Notes under the pieces: model-generated
Told to the model about the DNA's origin: nothing
What the model saw: the letters and a program-made list of their open reading frames with translations, nothing else
The model's database searches: none
In this document: positions 23,604 through 30,802 of the stretch, in pieces
Numbering within the stretch: position 1 is the first letter of the stretch
Layout: the number at the start of each line of letters is the position of its first letter
Program-made: the position numbers and the translations under genes
Assembly: GCF_000308475.2 (NCBI RefSeq)
Contig: NZ_BAFT02000096.1
Span: 1 to 40,943, forward strand
Direction of reading: 5' to 3'
DNA: 40,943 bases
DNA from: Nocardia brasiliensis NBRC 14402
Lineage (GTDB): Bacteria > Actinomycetota > Actinomycetes > Mycobacteriales > Mycobacteriaceae

Positions 23604-23986
23604 ATATCACGCAGCGATTTCCGCTTCGCCACCAACCGTTTTCACGACACCTGGCATGTGCTCTCGGATCGGCGGGGTGCGCGGGTGCTCGCCCGGCTGC
23701 TGTGGGGGGACATGGCCGAGCATCTCGCCACCCTGGGCACTTACGCCTACTACGGCATGGATTACCACTACCTCGCCGACGTCGACCGCAACGGCGAGGT
23801 CCAGATCTTCCGGCAGTACCGCAATCAGGTCACCGCGGCCCGACGCGCCCGCATCGACCTGCTGGGCCCACGCACCGCGGACCGATTGCCGAGGAAACCG
23901 AACGCGCCCTCTGGTCGCACGCTGCCGCGTACCGCCGCAGCCGGCTACCACAGCTCGCCGAACCACCATCCGAAGCGACGATCTGA
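23604..23986 (+). pseudogene. Frameshifted, 5'-truncated hypothetical gene
   Basis: One frame from 23604 reads DFRFATNRFHDTWHVLSDRRG...LLWGDMAEHLATLGTYAYYGMDYHYLADVDRNGEVQIFRQYRNQVTAARRARIDLLG, which looks like real protein but has no ATG or GTG before the GTG at 23658, which lies inside conserved-looking sequence, and a TGA sits at 23601. Around 23868-23890 the protein-like signal moves to another frame (GPIAEETERALWSHAAAYRRSRLPQLAEPP), ending at the TGA 23984-23986. A single-base insertion or deletion there would explain it. The family is not recognised. It could be a decayed gene, a sequencing error, or two short overlapping genes. Confidence 0.45.
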
Positions 23987-24040
23987 GGACCGTGGCCGTC
24001 GCGATCCGGGCGTGGCGAGCAGCGCGCCCGGCCGCCTCGG

Positions 24041-24490
24041 CTAATCGGGTTGCGGGATGAGGGTGTTCTGGCGGGCGGCGGTCCACCAGCGACCGTTCTC
24101 CTTGACCAGCACGTAGAGCGCGATCATCGCGGGGTCGGTGTCGATGAGTTCGCCGGTGGCGGTCGTCGCGCGGGCGACCTTGTGCGCGAAGGCGACATCC
24201 GGGCGCAGGAACGTGATGTCGGTGACCTCGTAGCGGACGTACTGGTCCTGCAGGAATCCGGCCAGGCCCGCCCGATTCGCGGCCAGCAGGTCGGCACGAC
24301 CGGTCAGCAACGCGCCCATCGCGTTCACCACCATGGCATTCGCCGCGAAGTCGGCGGTCATCAACTCGGCGTCGTTGGTGTTGTAGGCGGTCTCCACGTT
24401 GGTGACGATCTGCTCGATGGCGGCGATGTCGGCGCTGTGGTCGATGCTCGAGTCCCCGAGGACCGGCGGCTCAAAAGTCTTCGCGTTCAT
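24041..24490 (-). CDS. SnoaL-like / SgcJ-type ketosteroid-isomerase fold protein
   Basis: A 149-residue protein of the NTF2-like superfamily: an N-terminal helix (IAAIEQIVTNVETAYNTNDAELMTADFAANAMVVN), then a curved sheet (YEVTDITFLRPDVAFAHKVARAT) and the ending ALYVLVKENGRWWTAARQNTLI. This pattern is that of SgcJ/EcaC-type proteins (about 130-150 residues), whose members include isomerases, cyclases and unknown binders. ATG at 24490. A palindrome overlapping a likely promoter lies 16-35 bp upstream, so it probably has its own control. It converges with the frameshifted gene and lies downstream of alkB on the same strand. Confidence 0.82.
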   Translation of the reverse strand: MNAKTFEPPVLGDSSIDHSADIAAIEQIVTNVETAYNTNDAELMTADFAANAMVVNAMGALLTGRADLLAANRAGLAGFLQDQYVRYEVTDITFLRPDVAFAHKVARATTATGELIDTDPAMIALYVLVKENGRWWTAARQNTLIPQPD

Positions 24491-24505
24491 GGGAATCAGC
24501 TTCCA

Positions 24506-24525
24506 ACCTGAATATAGGTTCAGGT
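24506..24525 (-). promoter_or_regulatory. Palindrome over a likely promoter of the SnoaL-like gene
   Basis: ACCTGAA (24506-24512) and TTCAGGT (24519-24525) are perfect inverted repeats with a 6-bp spacer. Read on the minus strand the spacer and right arm contain TATATT, a good -10 hexamer, about 20 bp before the ATG at 24490. The site fits an operator for a MerR-, MarR- or TetR-like protein. Confidence 0.5.
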
Positions 24526-24551
24526 CAACCGCCTGTCGTCCGGCTCACACG

Positions 24552-25178
24552 TCAGCGCACGCCGCGGGGACGGAACTGGATGCTGATCCGCGGGCCGGCG
24601 GAGCGCCGGGTCTTGGGGACCGCGTGTTCCCAGGTGCGCTGACAGGAGCCGCCCATCACGAGCAGATCGCCGTGACCCACCTGATAGCGCAGACTTTCGC
24701 CGCCGCCCCGGGGGCGCAGCAGCAGCGCGCGAGGCGCGCCGACGGAGACGATCGCGACCATGGTGTCGTGGGTGGCGCCGCGGCCGAAAGTATCGCCGTG
24801 CCAGGCGACGCTGTCCTGGCCGTCGCGGTAGTAGCAGAGCCCGGCCGTGCGGAACGGTTCGCCGAGTTCCCGGTGATAGTGCTCGGTGAGGGCCTGGCGC
24901 GCGTCGGCCAGGGCCGGATCGGGGAGCGGTTCGTGTTCCTCGTAGAACTTGAGCAGCCGCGGGACGTCGACGACGCGGTCGTACATCGGCCGGCGCTCGG
25001 CCTTCCACGGCACGTCGTCGACCAGTCGCTCGAACAGTGCGTCGGCGCCGGACAGCCAGCCGGGCAGCACGTCCACCCAGGCGCCGTGGTCCAAAGTCGT
25101 GCGGCGCGCATGCCGCAGCGACCCGAATTCGGTGTCACCGAACCCGTCGAGCAGTGATCCCTGCAACGGTGTCGACAT
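24552..25178 (-). CDS. alkB: AlkB-like 2-oxoglutarate/Fe(II) dioxygenase
   Basis: Predicted DNA/RNA repair enzyme that oxidatively removes alkyl groups such as 1-methyladenine and 3-methylcytosine. The 208-residue protein has the iron-binding H127-x-D129 in AWHGDTFG, the second iron ligand H185 in TWEHAVPKT, and the 2-oxoglutarate-binding Arg cluster in RISIQFRPRG. The motif HDTMVAIVSVG and GSCQRTWEHAVPKT also match the AlkB family. ATG at 25178. Its gap to the SnoaL-like gene is 61 bp. No ada or other adaptive-response gene is nearby. Confidence 0.92.
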   Translation of the reverse strand: MSTPLQGSLLDGFGDTEFGSLRHARRTTLDHGAWVDVLPGWLSGADALFERLVDDVPWKAERRPMYDRVVDVPRLLKFYEEHEPLPDPALADARQALTEHYHRELGEPFRTAGLCYYRDGQDSVAWHGDTFGRGATHDTMVAIVSVGAPRALLLRPRGGGESLRYQVGHGDLLVMGGSCQRTWEHAVPKTRRSAGPRISIQFRPRGVR

Positions 25179-25263
25179 GTTGCCGACAGTACCGTCTATC
25201 GAACATATGTGCTAGCGGTTTCTCGCCTTCACTGTCGAACAAGCCGAGAACGTCGCTTGTGGA

Positions 25264-25464
25264 TCAGTCCTTCGTGGGGTCCGCTCCGGCCTGCTTGGAT
25301 ACCGAATCGCCCGGCTCGAGGGAATCCCACAATGGCCGATTCACCCGTACTTTGATGGTGTTGCCGTCATCGAGCCGCACCACCACGCGGCGATAGAGAT
25401 TCGCCCCGTCCAGCAGTCCGCGCGACTTCTCGACCACGGTCCCGTGCCACTCTTGCTGTGCCAT
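25264..25464 (-). CDS. DUF7489-like small protein
   Basis: A 66-residue, acidic-to-neutral protein: MAQQEWHGTVVEKSRGLLDGANLYRR, then VVVRLDDGNTIKVRVNRPLWDSLEPGDSV. The strand-rich pattern and the segment SRGLLDGANLYR with a following RLDDG resemble a small uncharacterised domain found in mycobacteria and Nocardia (I recall it as DUF7489); the function is not known. The ATG at 25464 has GAGGAG nine bases upstream, which decides the start and argues against the longer open frame that runs upstream. It is 85 bp upstream of alkB in the direction of transcription. Confidence 0.7.
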   Translation of the reverse strand: MAQQEWHGTVVEKSRGLLDGANLYRRVVVRLDDGNTIKVRVNRPLWDSLEPGDSVSKQAGADPTKD

Positions 25465-25750
25465 CTGTTCGGCTCCTCGTTCGACTGCGCACCTTTGCCG
25501 CGCCATCCGCGGCGCGATGTCAGTGTTGTGCACGACGCAGGTCCAGGGCATCGCCTCAGCGGCGTATGTCGGGGCATACCAGAGGTGTACGCACGGGCAT
25601 CCTCGATGCGGACGGGGCGCACGTCGGTGTGGCGAAGCGGCGATTGCGCCCATCCGGAAGTGGCGCGGCATCGAATACGCGATATCACTCCCCGAATTGT
25701 GGTGCGGCCGTAGGCGCTGCGCCGAAATGCTCGTCGATGAAGGAGCCGGG

Positions 25751-26122
25751 ATGTCCGCTGCGGGTCGCAAACTTTCCGTCGTGCCGTTCGCCGTCGCCAC
25801 GGCGCTGACCGGGATGCTGCTGGCCGCGGCGGCGGTGGCCGAAGCCGGAACCGTCGAGCCGGACAAGGTTTTCAAACCCGCCGCGCGCTTATGCGTCCAT
25901 CAGATACGCGATGCCGGTTGGGGCACAGACTTATTCGTGCGCTGTGTGAAGAACGAGATCGACCAGCGGATCGAGGACGGCACCGAGAACAGCCGGTTCA
26001 AGCAGGACGCGGACCGTGCGTGGACGTGCGTCGACGCGGTCGGCGGGGGAGTCGCCGAAGCGAGCGAACGGGACGTGACGGACAAGCTGGTGCAGTGCCT
26101 GTTCGATGCCACCGCCGGATAG
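25751..26122 (+). CDS. Predicted secreted four-cysteine protein, unknown
   Basis: A 123-residue protein. Residues 1-32 are a typical Sec-type signal: a positive start (MSAAGRK), a hydrophobic run (VVPFAVATALTGMLLAAAAV) and a likely cleavage region at AEAG. The mature part has exactly four cysteines (LCVHQ, VRCVKN, TCVDA, QCLFD) evenly spaced among amphipathic helices, suggesting two disulfides outside the membrane. The ATG at 25751 follows AGGAG. No family is recognised. It is followed 34 bp later by a convergent hydrolase gene. The function is unknown. Confidence 0.7.
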   Translation: MSAAGRKLSVVPFAVATALTGMLLAAAAVAEAGTVEPDKVFKPAARLCVHQIRDAGWGTDLFVRCVKNEIDQRIEDGTENSRFKQDADRAWTCVDAVGGGVAEASERDVTDKLVQCLFDATAG

Positions 26123-26156
26123 TGTCACCGGGGTGATGTTGTTGCGCCCCAGCGGA

Positions 26157-27023
26157 TCAGCGCGCGCTGCTCGTCGCGAAATGTTCGACGAGCAACCGGC
26201 TCGTCGGTTCCGGCGCCTCCTCGGGGATCCAGTGTGAGACGCCGGGCAGGACTTCGAGCCGGAAAGGGCCGTCCGCGTAGCGCGCACACAGTTTGTTCCC
26301 GGTGTCGAGGACTGCGGTGTCCCCGTCGCTCCAGATCTGCAGCACGGGCGCGGTGACGTGCCCGCGCAGCATCCGGGGTGAGCCGAAAGGCATGCCGCGG
26401 TACCAGTTCAGCCCGCCGCGGGCGATTGCCCGGTCCCGCACGCGCGCGCTGTCGCGGGCGGCGACCTCCGCGGATTGCCCTGTCCGCCGGAGCAATTGGG
26501 GAAACAAGCCCGAACGCAGCAGCAGCTCGGGGAGCAGCGGCAGCTGGAAAAGGTACATGTACCAGGACGCCAGCCCCTGCTTGCTGGTCACCATCGCCCG
26601 GGCGAACGCGCCGGGATGCGGTACGGACAGCGCCGACAGCGAGAGCAGGCGATCCTGCATCGTGATCCCCGCCGCCCAAGCGGCCACGGCACCCCAGTCG
26701 TGGCCGACCACGTGCGTGGGCCGCCCGATCTGCTCGATCATCGCCTCGACGTCGGCGGCCAGTTCGTCCATCCGGTACGCCCGGCGGCTGCGGGGCGCCG
26801 CGGTCGGGCTGGCGCCGCGCTGATCCGGCGCGAAGGTCCGATAACCGGCCTTGTTCAGCAATTCCGCCACCGGCGTCCAGCTGCGCGAATCCTGCGGCCA
26901 GCCGTGCAGCAGCAGCACCGGTTCGCCGGTGAGCGGTCCGGTGTCCCGCACCGGGAACACCAGTCCGGCGCGCTGGAAAGTGGTGATCCGGCTGGACTCG
27001 TCGGCAGAGATATCGGTCGCCAT
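26157..27023 (-). CDS. Epoxide-hydrolase-like alpha/beta hydrolase
   Basis: A 288-residue enzyme expected to open epoxides to diols. It has the oxyanion motif HGWPQ, the nucleophile D109 in GHDWGAVAAW, the acid in WSDGDTAV and the catalytic H264 in GVSHWIPEEAPE. The nucleophile is Asp, as in epoxide hydrolases and haloalkane dehalogenases; HGWP rather than HGNP and the cap tyrosines (e.g. in SWYMYLFQLP) favour an epoxide hydrolase. The substrate is unknown. ATG at 27023, preceded by GGGAGG. It is divergent from the pyr operon with 251 bp between the starts, and it marks the right edge of the accessory block. Confidence 0.87.
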   Translation of the reverse strand: MATDISADESSRITTFQRAGLVFPVRDTGPLTGEPVLLLHGWPQDSRSWTPVAELLNKAGYRTFAPDQRGASPTAAPRSRRAYRMDELAADVEAMIEQIGRPTHVVGHDWGAVAAWAAGITMQDRLLSLSALSVPHPGAFARAMVTSKQGLASWYMYLFQLPLLPELLLRSGLFPQLLRRTGQSAEVAARDSARVRDRAIARGGLNWYRGMPFGSPRMLRGHVTAPVLQIWSDGDTAVLDTGNKLCARYADGPFRLEVLPGVSHWIPEEAPEPTSRLLVEHFATSSAR

Positions 27024-27052
27024 TGACCCTCCCGTGGTTCGCGGCTTCCTCT

Positions 27053-27084
27053 GTAGCGTGTCACATCGTCCCTTTTAACGCTAC
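27053..27084. repeat. 7-bp inverted repeat upstream of the hydrolase
   Basis: GTAGCGT (27053-27059) and ACGCTAC (27078-27084) are perfect inverted repeats with an 18-bp spacer, about 30-60 bp upstream of the epoxide-hydrolase start. This could be an operator; the arms are short, so chance is possible. Confidence 0.3.
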
Positions 27085-27134
27085 TGTCGGTTACGCATAT
27101 ATCTCCCGGCAAAACCGGCATATCGGATCGCCCG

Positions 27135-27173
27135 CGTGGCACCGCTCACAACCGGGCCGTGGCACCGCTCACA
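27135..27173. repeat. 16-bp tandem direct repeat upstream of pyrR
   Basis: CGTGGCACCGCTCACA occurs at 27135-27150 and again at 27158-27173, period 23 bp (about two helical turns). Such spacing suits two copies of a DNA-bound regulator on one face of the helix. It lies roughly 100-140 bp before pyrR. Confidence 0.45.
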
Positions 27174-27242
27174 CCGCCTATACCAGGTGAAAGCCCCCGT
27201 CGGGGCGCTGTTACGCTGCTTGCCGTAAGACATCCTTTAACG

Positions 27243-27271
27243 GACCGTCCCGTGAGGCGGGGAAGGAGGTC
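27243..27271 (+). promoter_or_regulatory. PyrR-binding hairpin covering the pyrR ribosome binding site
   Basis: The leader contains GTCCCGTGAGGC (27247-27258), matching the PyrR RNA-binding consensus TCCNGNGAGG. It can pair TCCCG (27248-27252) with CGGGGA (27258-27263) around the loop TGAGG, and GACC (27243-27246) with GGTC (27268-27271). The Shine-Dalgarno AAGGAGG (27263-27269), 5 bases before the pyrR ATG, is inside this fold. PyrR bound with UMP would therefore block translation of pyrR, as known for mycobacteria. Confidence 0.75.
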
Positions 27272-27274
27272 GGC

Positions 27275-27910
27275 ATGGCTGTGCCCGAAGATCGGGCCGC
27301 CGAGTCCGGCGCTGCCGAGACATCGCAGCGACACACCCCGGAATGGGTGGGGGCAGGACGGGAGCTGTTGTCGGCTTCCGATGTCAGTCGGACCATCGCG
27401 CGGATCGCGCATCAGATCATCGAGAAGACCGCGCTGGACGCGGGCGCCACCGACGCACCGCGCGTGGTGCTGATCGGCATTCCCACCCGCGGCACCTCAC
27501 TGGCCGCGCGGCTCACGGACAAGATCGAGGAATTCTCCGGCGTCCGGCCCGCGCTCGGCTCCCTCGACATCACCCTCTACCGCGACGACCTGCGCACCCG
27601 GCCGCACCGGCCGCTGGAGCGCACCTCGGTGCCCGAGGGCGGGATCGAGGACGCGCTGGTCGTGCTCGTCGACGACGTGCTGTTCTCCGGCCGCACCGTG
27701 CGCTCCGCCCTCGACGGGCTGCGCGACCTCGGCCGGCCCCGCGCCGTGCAACTCGCGGTGCTCATCGACCGCGGCCACCGCGAACTGCCGATTCGCGCCG
27801 ACTACGTCGGCAAGAACGTGCCCACCTCCCGCGCCGAGGACATCTCGGTCCTGCTCACCGAACACGACGGGCGGGACGGGGTTTATCTGCGGCAGGAGGT
27901 GGAGTCGTGA
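27275..27910 (+). CDS. pyrR: PyrR bifunctional pyrimidine regulator / uracil phosphoribosyltransferase
   Basis: Binds pyr leader RNA in response to UMP/UTP and also has uracil phosphoribosyltransferase activity. The 211-residue protein carries the PRPP-binding loop VVLVDDVLFSGRTVRSALD, the IGIPTRGTSLAARL segment and the C-terminal GKNVPTSRAEDISV typical of PyrR. The first ~25 residues are a variable extension. The ATG at 27275 follows AAGGAGG within the PyrR-binding hairpin. It heads the pyr operon. Its end (27896-27911) was duplicated by an 80-bp insertion before pyrB. Confidence 0.94.
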   Translation: MAVPEDRAAESGAAETSQRHTPEWVGAGRELLSASDVSRTIARIAHQIIEKTALDAGATDAPRVVLIGIPTRGTSLAARLTDKIEEFSGVRPALGSLDITLYRDDLRTRPHRPLERTSVPEGGIEDALVVLVDDVLFSGRTVRSALDGLRDLGRPRAVQLAVLIDRGHRELPIRADYVGKNVPTSRAEDISVLLTEHDGRDGVYLRQEVES

Positions 27911-27991
27911 GCGAGCGCAGCGAGGGAGCCATCGACACAGCGGCCGAATGGCTTACGACGGAACCGAGCGTCAGCGAGGTGGAGTCGTGAG
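27896..27991 (+). repeat. 80-bp insertion with 16-bp duplicated ends between pyrR and pyrB
   Basis: GAGGTGGAGTCGTGAG is present at 27896-27911 (end of pyrR) and exactly again at 27976-27991 (start of pyrB). The 80 bp between the two left edges include GAGCGAGCGCAGCGAG and an inverted pair AGCCAT...ATGGCT. The arrangement is what a small insertion with target-site duplication leaves. Both copies contain a stop, a ribosome binding site and a GTG, so both genes remain functional. Confidence 0.6.
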
Positions 27992-28946
27992 GCATCTTCT
28001 TACGGTCACTGATCTGGATCGGGCCGGCGCGACCGCCCTGCTCGACGAGGCCGAACGTTTCGAGCAGGCGCTGCTCGGCCGTGAGGTGCACAAGCTGCCG
28101 ACCTTGCGCGGTCGCACCGTGATGACGGTGTTCTACGAGAACTCCACGCGCACCCGGGTTTCGTTCGAGGTGGCCGGCAAGTGGATGAGCGCCGACGTGA
28201 TCAACGTCAGCGCCAGCAGTTCGTCGGTGTCCAAGGGCGAGTCGCTGCGCGACACCGCGCTCACCTTGCACGCGGCCGGTGCGGACGCGCTGATCGTCCG
28301 GCATCCGGCTTCCGGTGCGGCACATCAGATCGCGCGCTGGATGGATGCCTGGGCCGTGCAGTCCGGCCGCACGTCGGGTCCGGCGATCATCAACGCGGGC
28401 GACGGCACGCACCAGCATCCGACGCAGGCGTTGCTGGACGCGCTCACGCTGCGCCAGCGGCTCGGCGATATCGAGGGCAAGCGGGTCGTCATCGTCGGCG
28501 ACATCCTGCACAGCCGGGTGGCGCGCTCGAATGTCTTCCTGCTCGACACCCTCGGCGCGGAGGTGGTGCTGGTCGCGCCGCGCACGCTGCTCCCGGTGGG
28601 CGCGGACAGCTGGCCCGCCCGGGTCGCGCACTCGCTCGACGCCGAATTGCCCGGCGCGGACGCGGTGCTCATGCTGCGGGTGCAGGCGGAGCGGATGAAC
28701 GGCGGGTTCTTCCCGTCGGCCCGCGAATACTCGATCAATTACGGCCTGTCCGAGCGCCGGATGGCGCTGCTGGACGAGCATGCGGTGGTGCTGCACCCGG
28801 GCCCGATGCTGCGCGGCATGGAAATCGCGTCGCCGGTGGCGGATTCGCCGAAGTCCGCGATTCTGCAGCAGGTGACCAATGGAGTGCACATGCGGATGGC
28901 CGTCCTGTTCCGGCTGCTGGTCGGTACCCAGGAGGCGATCGCGTGA
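27987..28946 (+). CDS. pyrB: Aspartate carbamoyltransferase catalytic subunit
   Basis: Condenses carbamoyl phosphate with aspartate to N-carbamoylaspartate. The 319-residue protein has the carbamoyl phosphate motif FYENSTRTRVSFE, the 80s-loop-like SSSVSKGESLRDT, HPASGAA, the THQHPTQALLDAL motif, GDILHSRVARSN and the aspartate-binding LRVQAERM, then VLHPGPMLRG. The GTG at 27987 is chosen because GAGGTGGAG precedes it and the protein then starts MRHLLTVTDL; an in-frame ATG at 27948 lies inside the inserted element. Its TGA overlaps a possible pyrC GTG (28943). No pyrI regulatory gene is present. Confidence 0.96.
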   Translation: MRHLLTVTDLDRAGATALLDEAERFEQALLGREVHKLPTLRGRTVMTVFYENSTRTRVSFEVAGKWMSADVINVSASSSSVSKGESLRDTALTLHAAGADALIVRHPASGAAHQIARWMDAWAVQSGRTSGPAIINAGDGTHQHPTQALLDALTLRQRLGDIEGKRVVIVGDILHSRVARSNVFLLDTLGAEVVLVAPRTLLPVGADSWPARVAHSLDAELPGADAVLMLRVQAERMNGGFFPSAREYSINYGLSERRMALLDEHAVVLHPGPMLRGMEIASPVADSPKSAILQQVTNGVHMRMAVLFRLLVGTQEAIA

Positions 28947-28966
28947 GGACGAACAGCGAAGGCGTC

Positions 28967-30280
28967 ATGAGTGAATTGCTGATCAGGGGAGCGCGGGTCT
29001 ACGGCGAGGGCGAGCCGGTGGACGTGCTGGTGCGCGACGGCGTGATCGCCGCGATCGGCACGGACGTGGCCGCGGGTGCGGACGCCGAGGTCATCGACGC
29101 CGCGGGCCAGATCCTGCTGCCCGGTTTCGTCGACCTGCACACGCATCTGCGCGAACCCGGCCGCGAGGATACCGAGACGATCGAATCCGGTTCCGCCGCC
29201 GCCGCGTTGGGCGGTTACACCGCGGTGTTCGCGATGGCCAACACCAACCCGGTTGCCGACTCGGTGGTGGTCACCGATCACGTGTGGCGGCGCGGGCAGG
29301 AGGTCGGCCTGGTCGATGTGTATCCGGTGGGTGCGGTCACGGTCGGGCTCGCGGGCAAGCAGCTCGCCGAAATGGGCACCATGGCAGCGGGTGTCGGCGC
29401 GGTGCGGATGTTCTCCGACGACGGCCACTGCGTCTACGATCCGCTGCTCATGCGGCGCGCGCTGGAGTACGCGAACACGCTCGGCGTGCTGATCGCCCAG
29501 CATGCGGAGGAGCCGCGGCTCACCGTCGGCGCGATCGCGCACGAGGGCCCGACCGCGGCCCGGCTCGGCCTGGCCGGCTGGCCGCGGGCCGCCGAGGAGT
29601 CGATCGTGGCGCGCGACGCGCTGCTCGCCCGCGATGCCGGTGCGCGCGTGCACATCTGCCACGCCTCCACCGCGGGCACCGTCGAGCTGGTGAAATGGGC
29701 TAAGGCGCAAGGGATCTCGATCACCGCCGAGGTCACCCCGCACCATCTGCTGCTGGATGATTCGCGCCTGGAGACCTACGACGCGGTCAACAAGGTCAAC
29801 CCGCCGCTGCGCGAGGCGTCCGACGCCGCCGCGCTGCGCCAGGCCCTGGCCGACGGCGTGATCGACTGTGTCGCCACCGATCACGCCCCGCACGCCGAAC
29901 AGGACAAGTGCTGCGAGTTCGCTGCCGCCCGCCCCGGCATGCTCGGCCTGGAGACCGCGCTGTCGATCATCGTGCAGACCATGGTGCAGCCCGGCCTGCT
30001 GGATTGGCGCGGCGTGGCCCGCGTGATGAGCGAGCGGCCCGCCGCGATCGTCGGGCTCGACGAGCACGGCAGGCCGATCGAGGTCGGTGAGCCCGCGAAC
30101 CTGACGCTGATCGACCCGGACGCCACCTGGACGGTGCGCGCGAAGGAACTCGCCAGCATCTCGAACAACACCCCGTTCGAGGACATGACGTTTCCGGCCC
30201 GAGTGACAACGACGTTGCTCAGGGGACGAGTAACCGCCCGCGAGGGCAAAGCGGCACCGCAGGGCACAGGAGGTCCGTAA
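28967..30280 (+). CDS. pyrC: Dihydroorotase
   Basis: Cyclises N-carbamoylaspartate to dihydroorotate; a zinc amidohydrolase. The 437-residue protein has the zinc motif DLHTHLREPG, QHAEEP, ICHAST and the ATDHAPHA aspartate, in the order of class I dihydroorotases. ATG 28967 gives the family-like start MSELLIRGARVYGEGEPVDV. A GTG at 28943, overlapping the pyrB stop and with a very good AGGAGG 7 bases upstream, would add eight residues; the ribosome may really start there. It is followed without gap by the next gene. Confidence 0.95.
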   Translation: MSELLIRGARVYGEGEPVDVLVRDGVIAAIGTDVAAGADAEVIDAAGQILLPGFVDLHTHLREPGREDTETIESGSAAAALGGYTAVFAMANTNPVADSVVVTDHVWRRGQEVGLVDVYPVGAVTVGLAGKQLAEMGTMAAGVGAVRMFSDDGHCVYDPLLMRRALEYANTLGVLIAQHAEEPRLTVGAIAHEGPTAARLGLAGWPRAAEESIVARDALLARDAGARVHICHASTAGTVELVKWAKAQGISITAEVTPHHLLLDDSRLETYDAVNKVNPPLREASDAAALRQALADGVIDCVATDHAPHAEQDKCCEFAAARPGMLGLETALSIIVQTMVQPGLLDWRGVARVMSERPAAIVGLDEHGRPIEVGEPANLTLIDPDATWTVRAKELASISNNTPFEDMTFPARVTTTLLRGRVTAREGKAAPQGTGGP

Positions 30281-30802
30281 GTGGAAAGAACGCTGTGGGT
30301 GATCGGCCTGCTCGCGCTGTTCGCTTTGTGCGTCTGGTTGATGTACCGAGGCTGGCAGAACCGGGCGGCGCGGCAGACGGACCGGATCGGCGAACTGCCC
30401 ACCGTGCCCGCCGATCTCGGCGCGCAGGTGCTGGAGCCGACCACCGGCCTCTACCTCGGCAGCACCATCGCGCCGAGCTGGCAGGACCGGATCACGGTGG
30501 GCGACCTGGGTTTTCGCGCCACCGCGGAGCTGACCCGGTTCGAACGGGGGATTCTGCTCGAGCGCGACGGTGCGACGGTGATCTGGATTCCGCAGGAGTC
30601 CGTCACCGCGGTGCGCACCGAGCGCGGGCACGCGGGGAAAGTAATGACACAGGATGGTGTGCTGGTGATTCGCTGGCAGCTGCCCACCGGGACCGAGATC
30701 GATACCGGTTTCCGGGGTGACGACAAGTCGGTGTACCCGGCTTGGACGCGGGGCCTGCCGAGCGAACAGACCAGCACGACGACGGGAGACGACGAGGGAT
30801 GA
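30281..30802 (+). CDS. Membrane-anchored PH-like domain protein of the pyr operon
   Basis: A 173-residue protein with one N-terminal membrane segment (WVIGLLALFALCVWLMY) and then a mixed strand-rich domain of about 110 residues (YLGSTIAPSWQDRITVGDLGFRATAELTRFERGILLERDG...) that looks PH-like; the C-terminal tail is hydrophilic. The same place in mycobacterial pyr operons is held by a similar small membrane protein of unknown role. The GTG at 30281 comes directly after the pyrC stop, with AGGAGG 7 bases upstream. Its TGA overlaps the carA ATG (ATGA). It is likely coupled to pyrimidine synthesis, but no reaction is known. Confidence 0.75.
   Translation: MERTLWVIGLLALFALCVWLMYRGWQNRAARQTDRIGELPTVPADLGAQVLEPTTGLYLGSTIAPSWQDRITVGDLGFRATAELTRFERGILLERDGATVIWIPQESVTAVRTERGHAGKVMTQDGVLVIRWQLPTGTEIDTGFRGDDKSVYPAWTRGLPSEQTSTTTGDDEG

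Noticed and set aside
27907..27990. 27-codon frame between pyrR and pyrB (GTG 27907 to TGA 27990)
   Set aside because: It lies within the 80-bp inserted sequence and has no protein-like features; more likely spacer.
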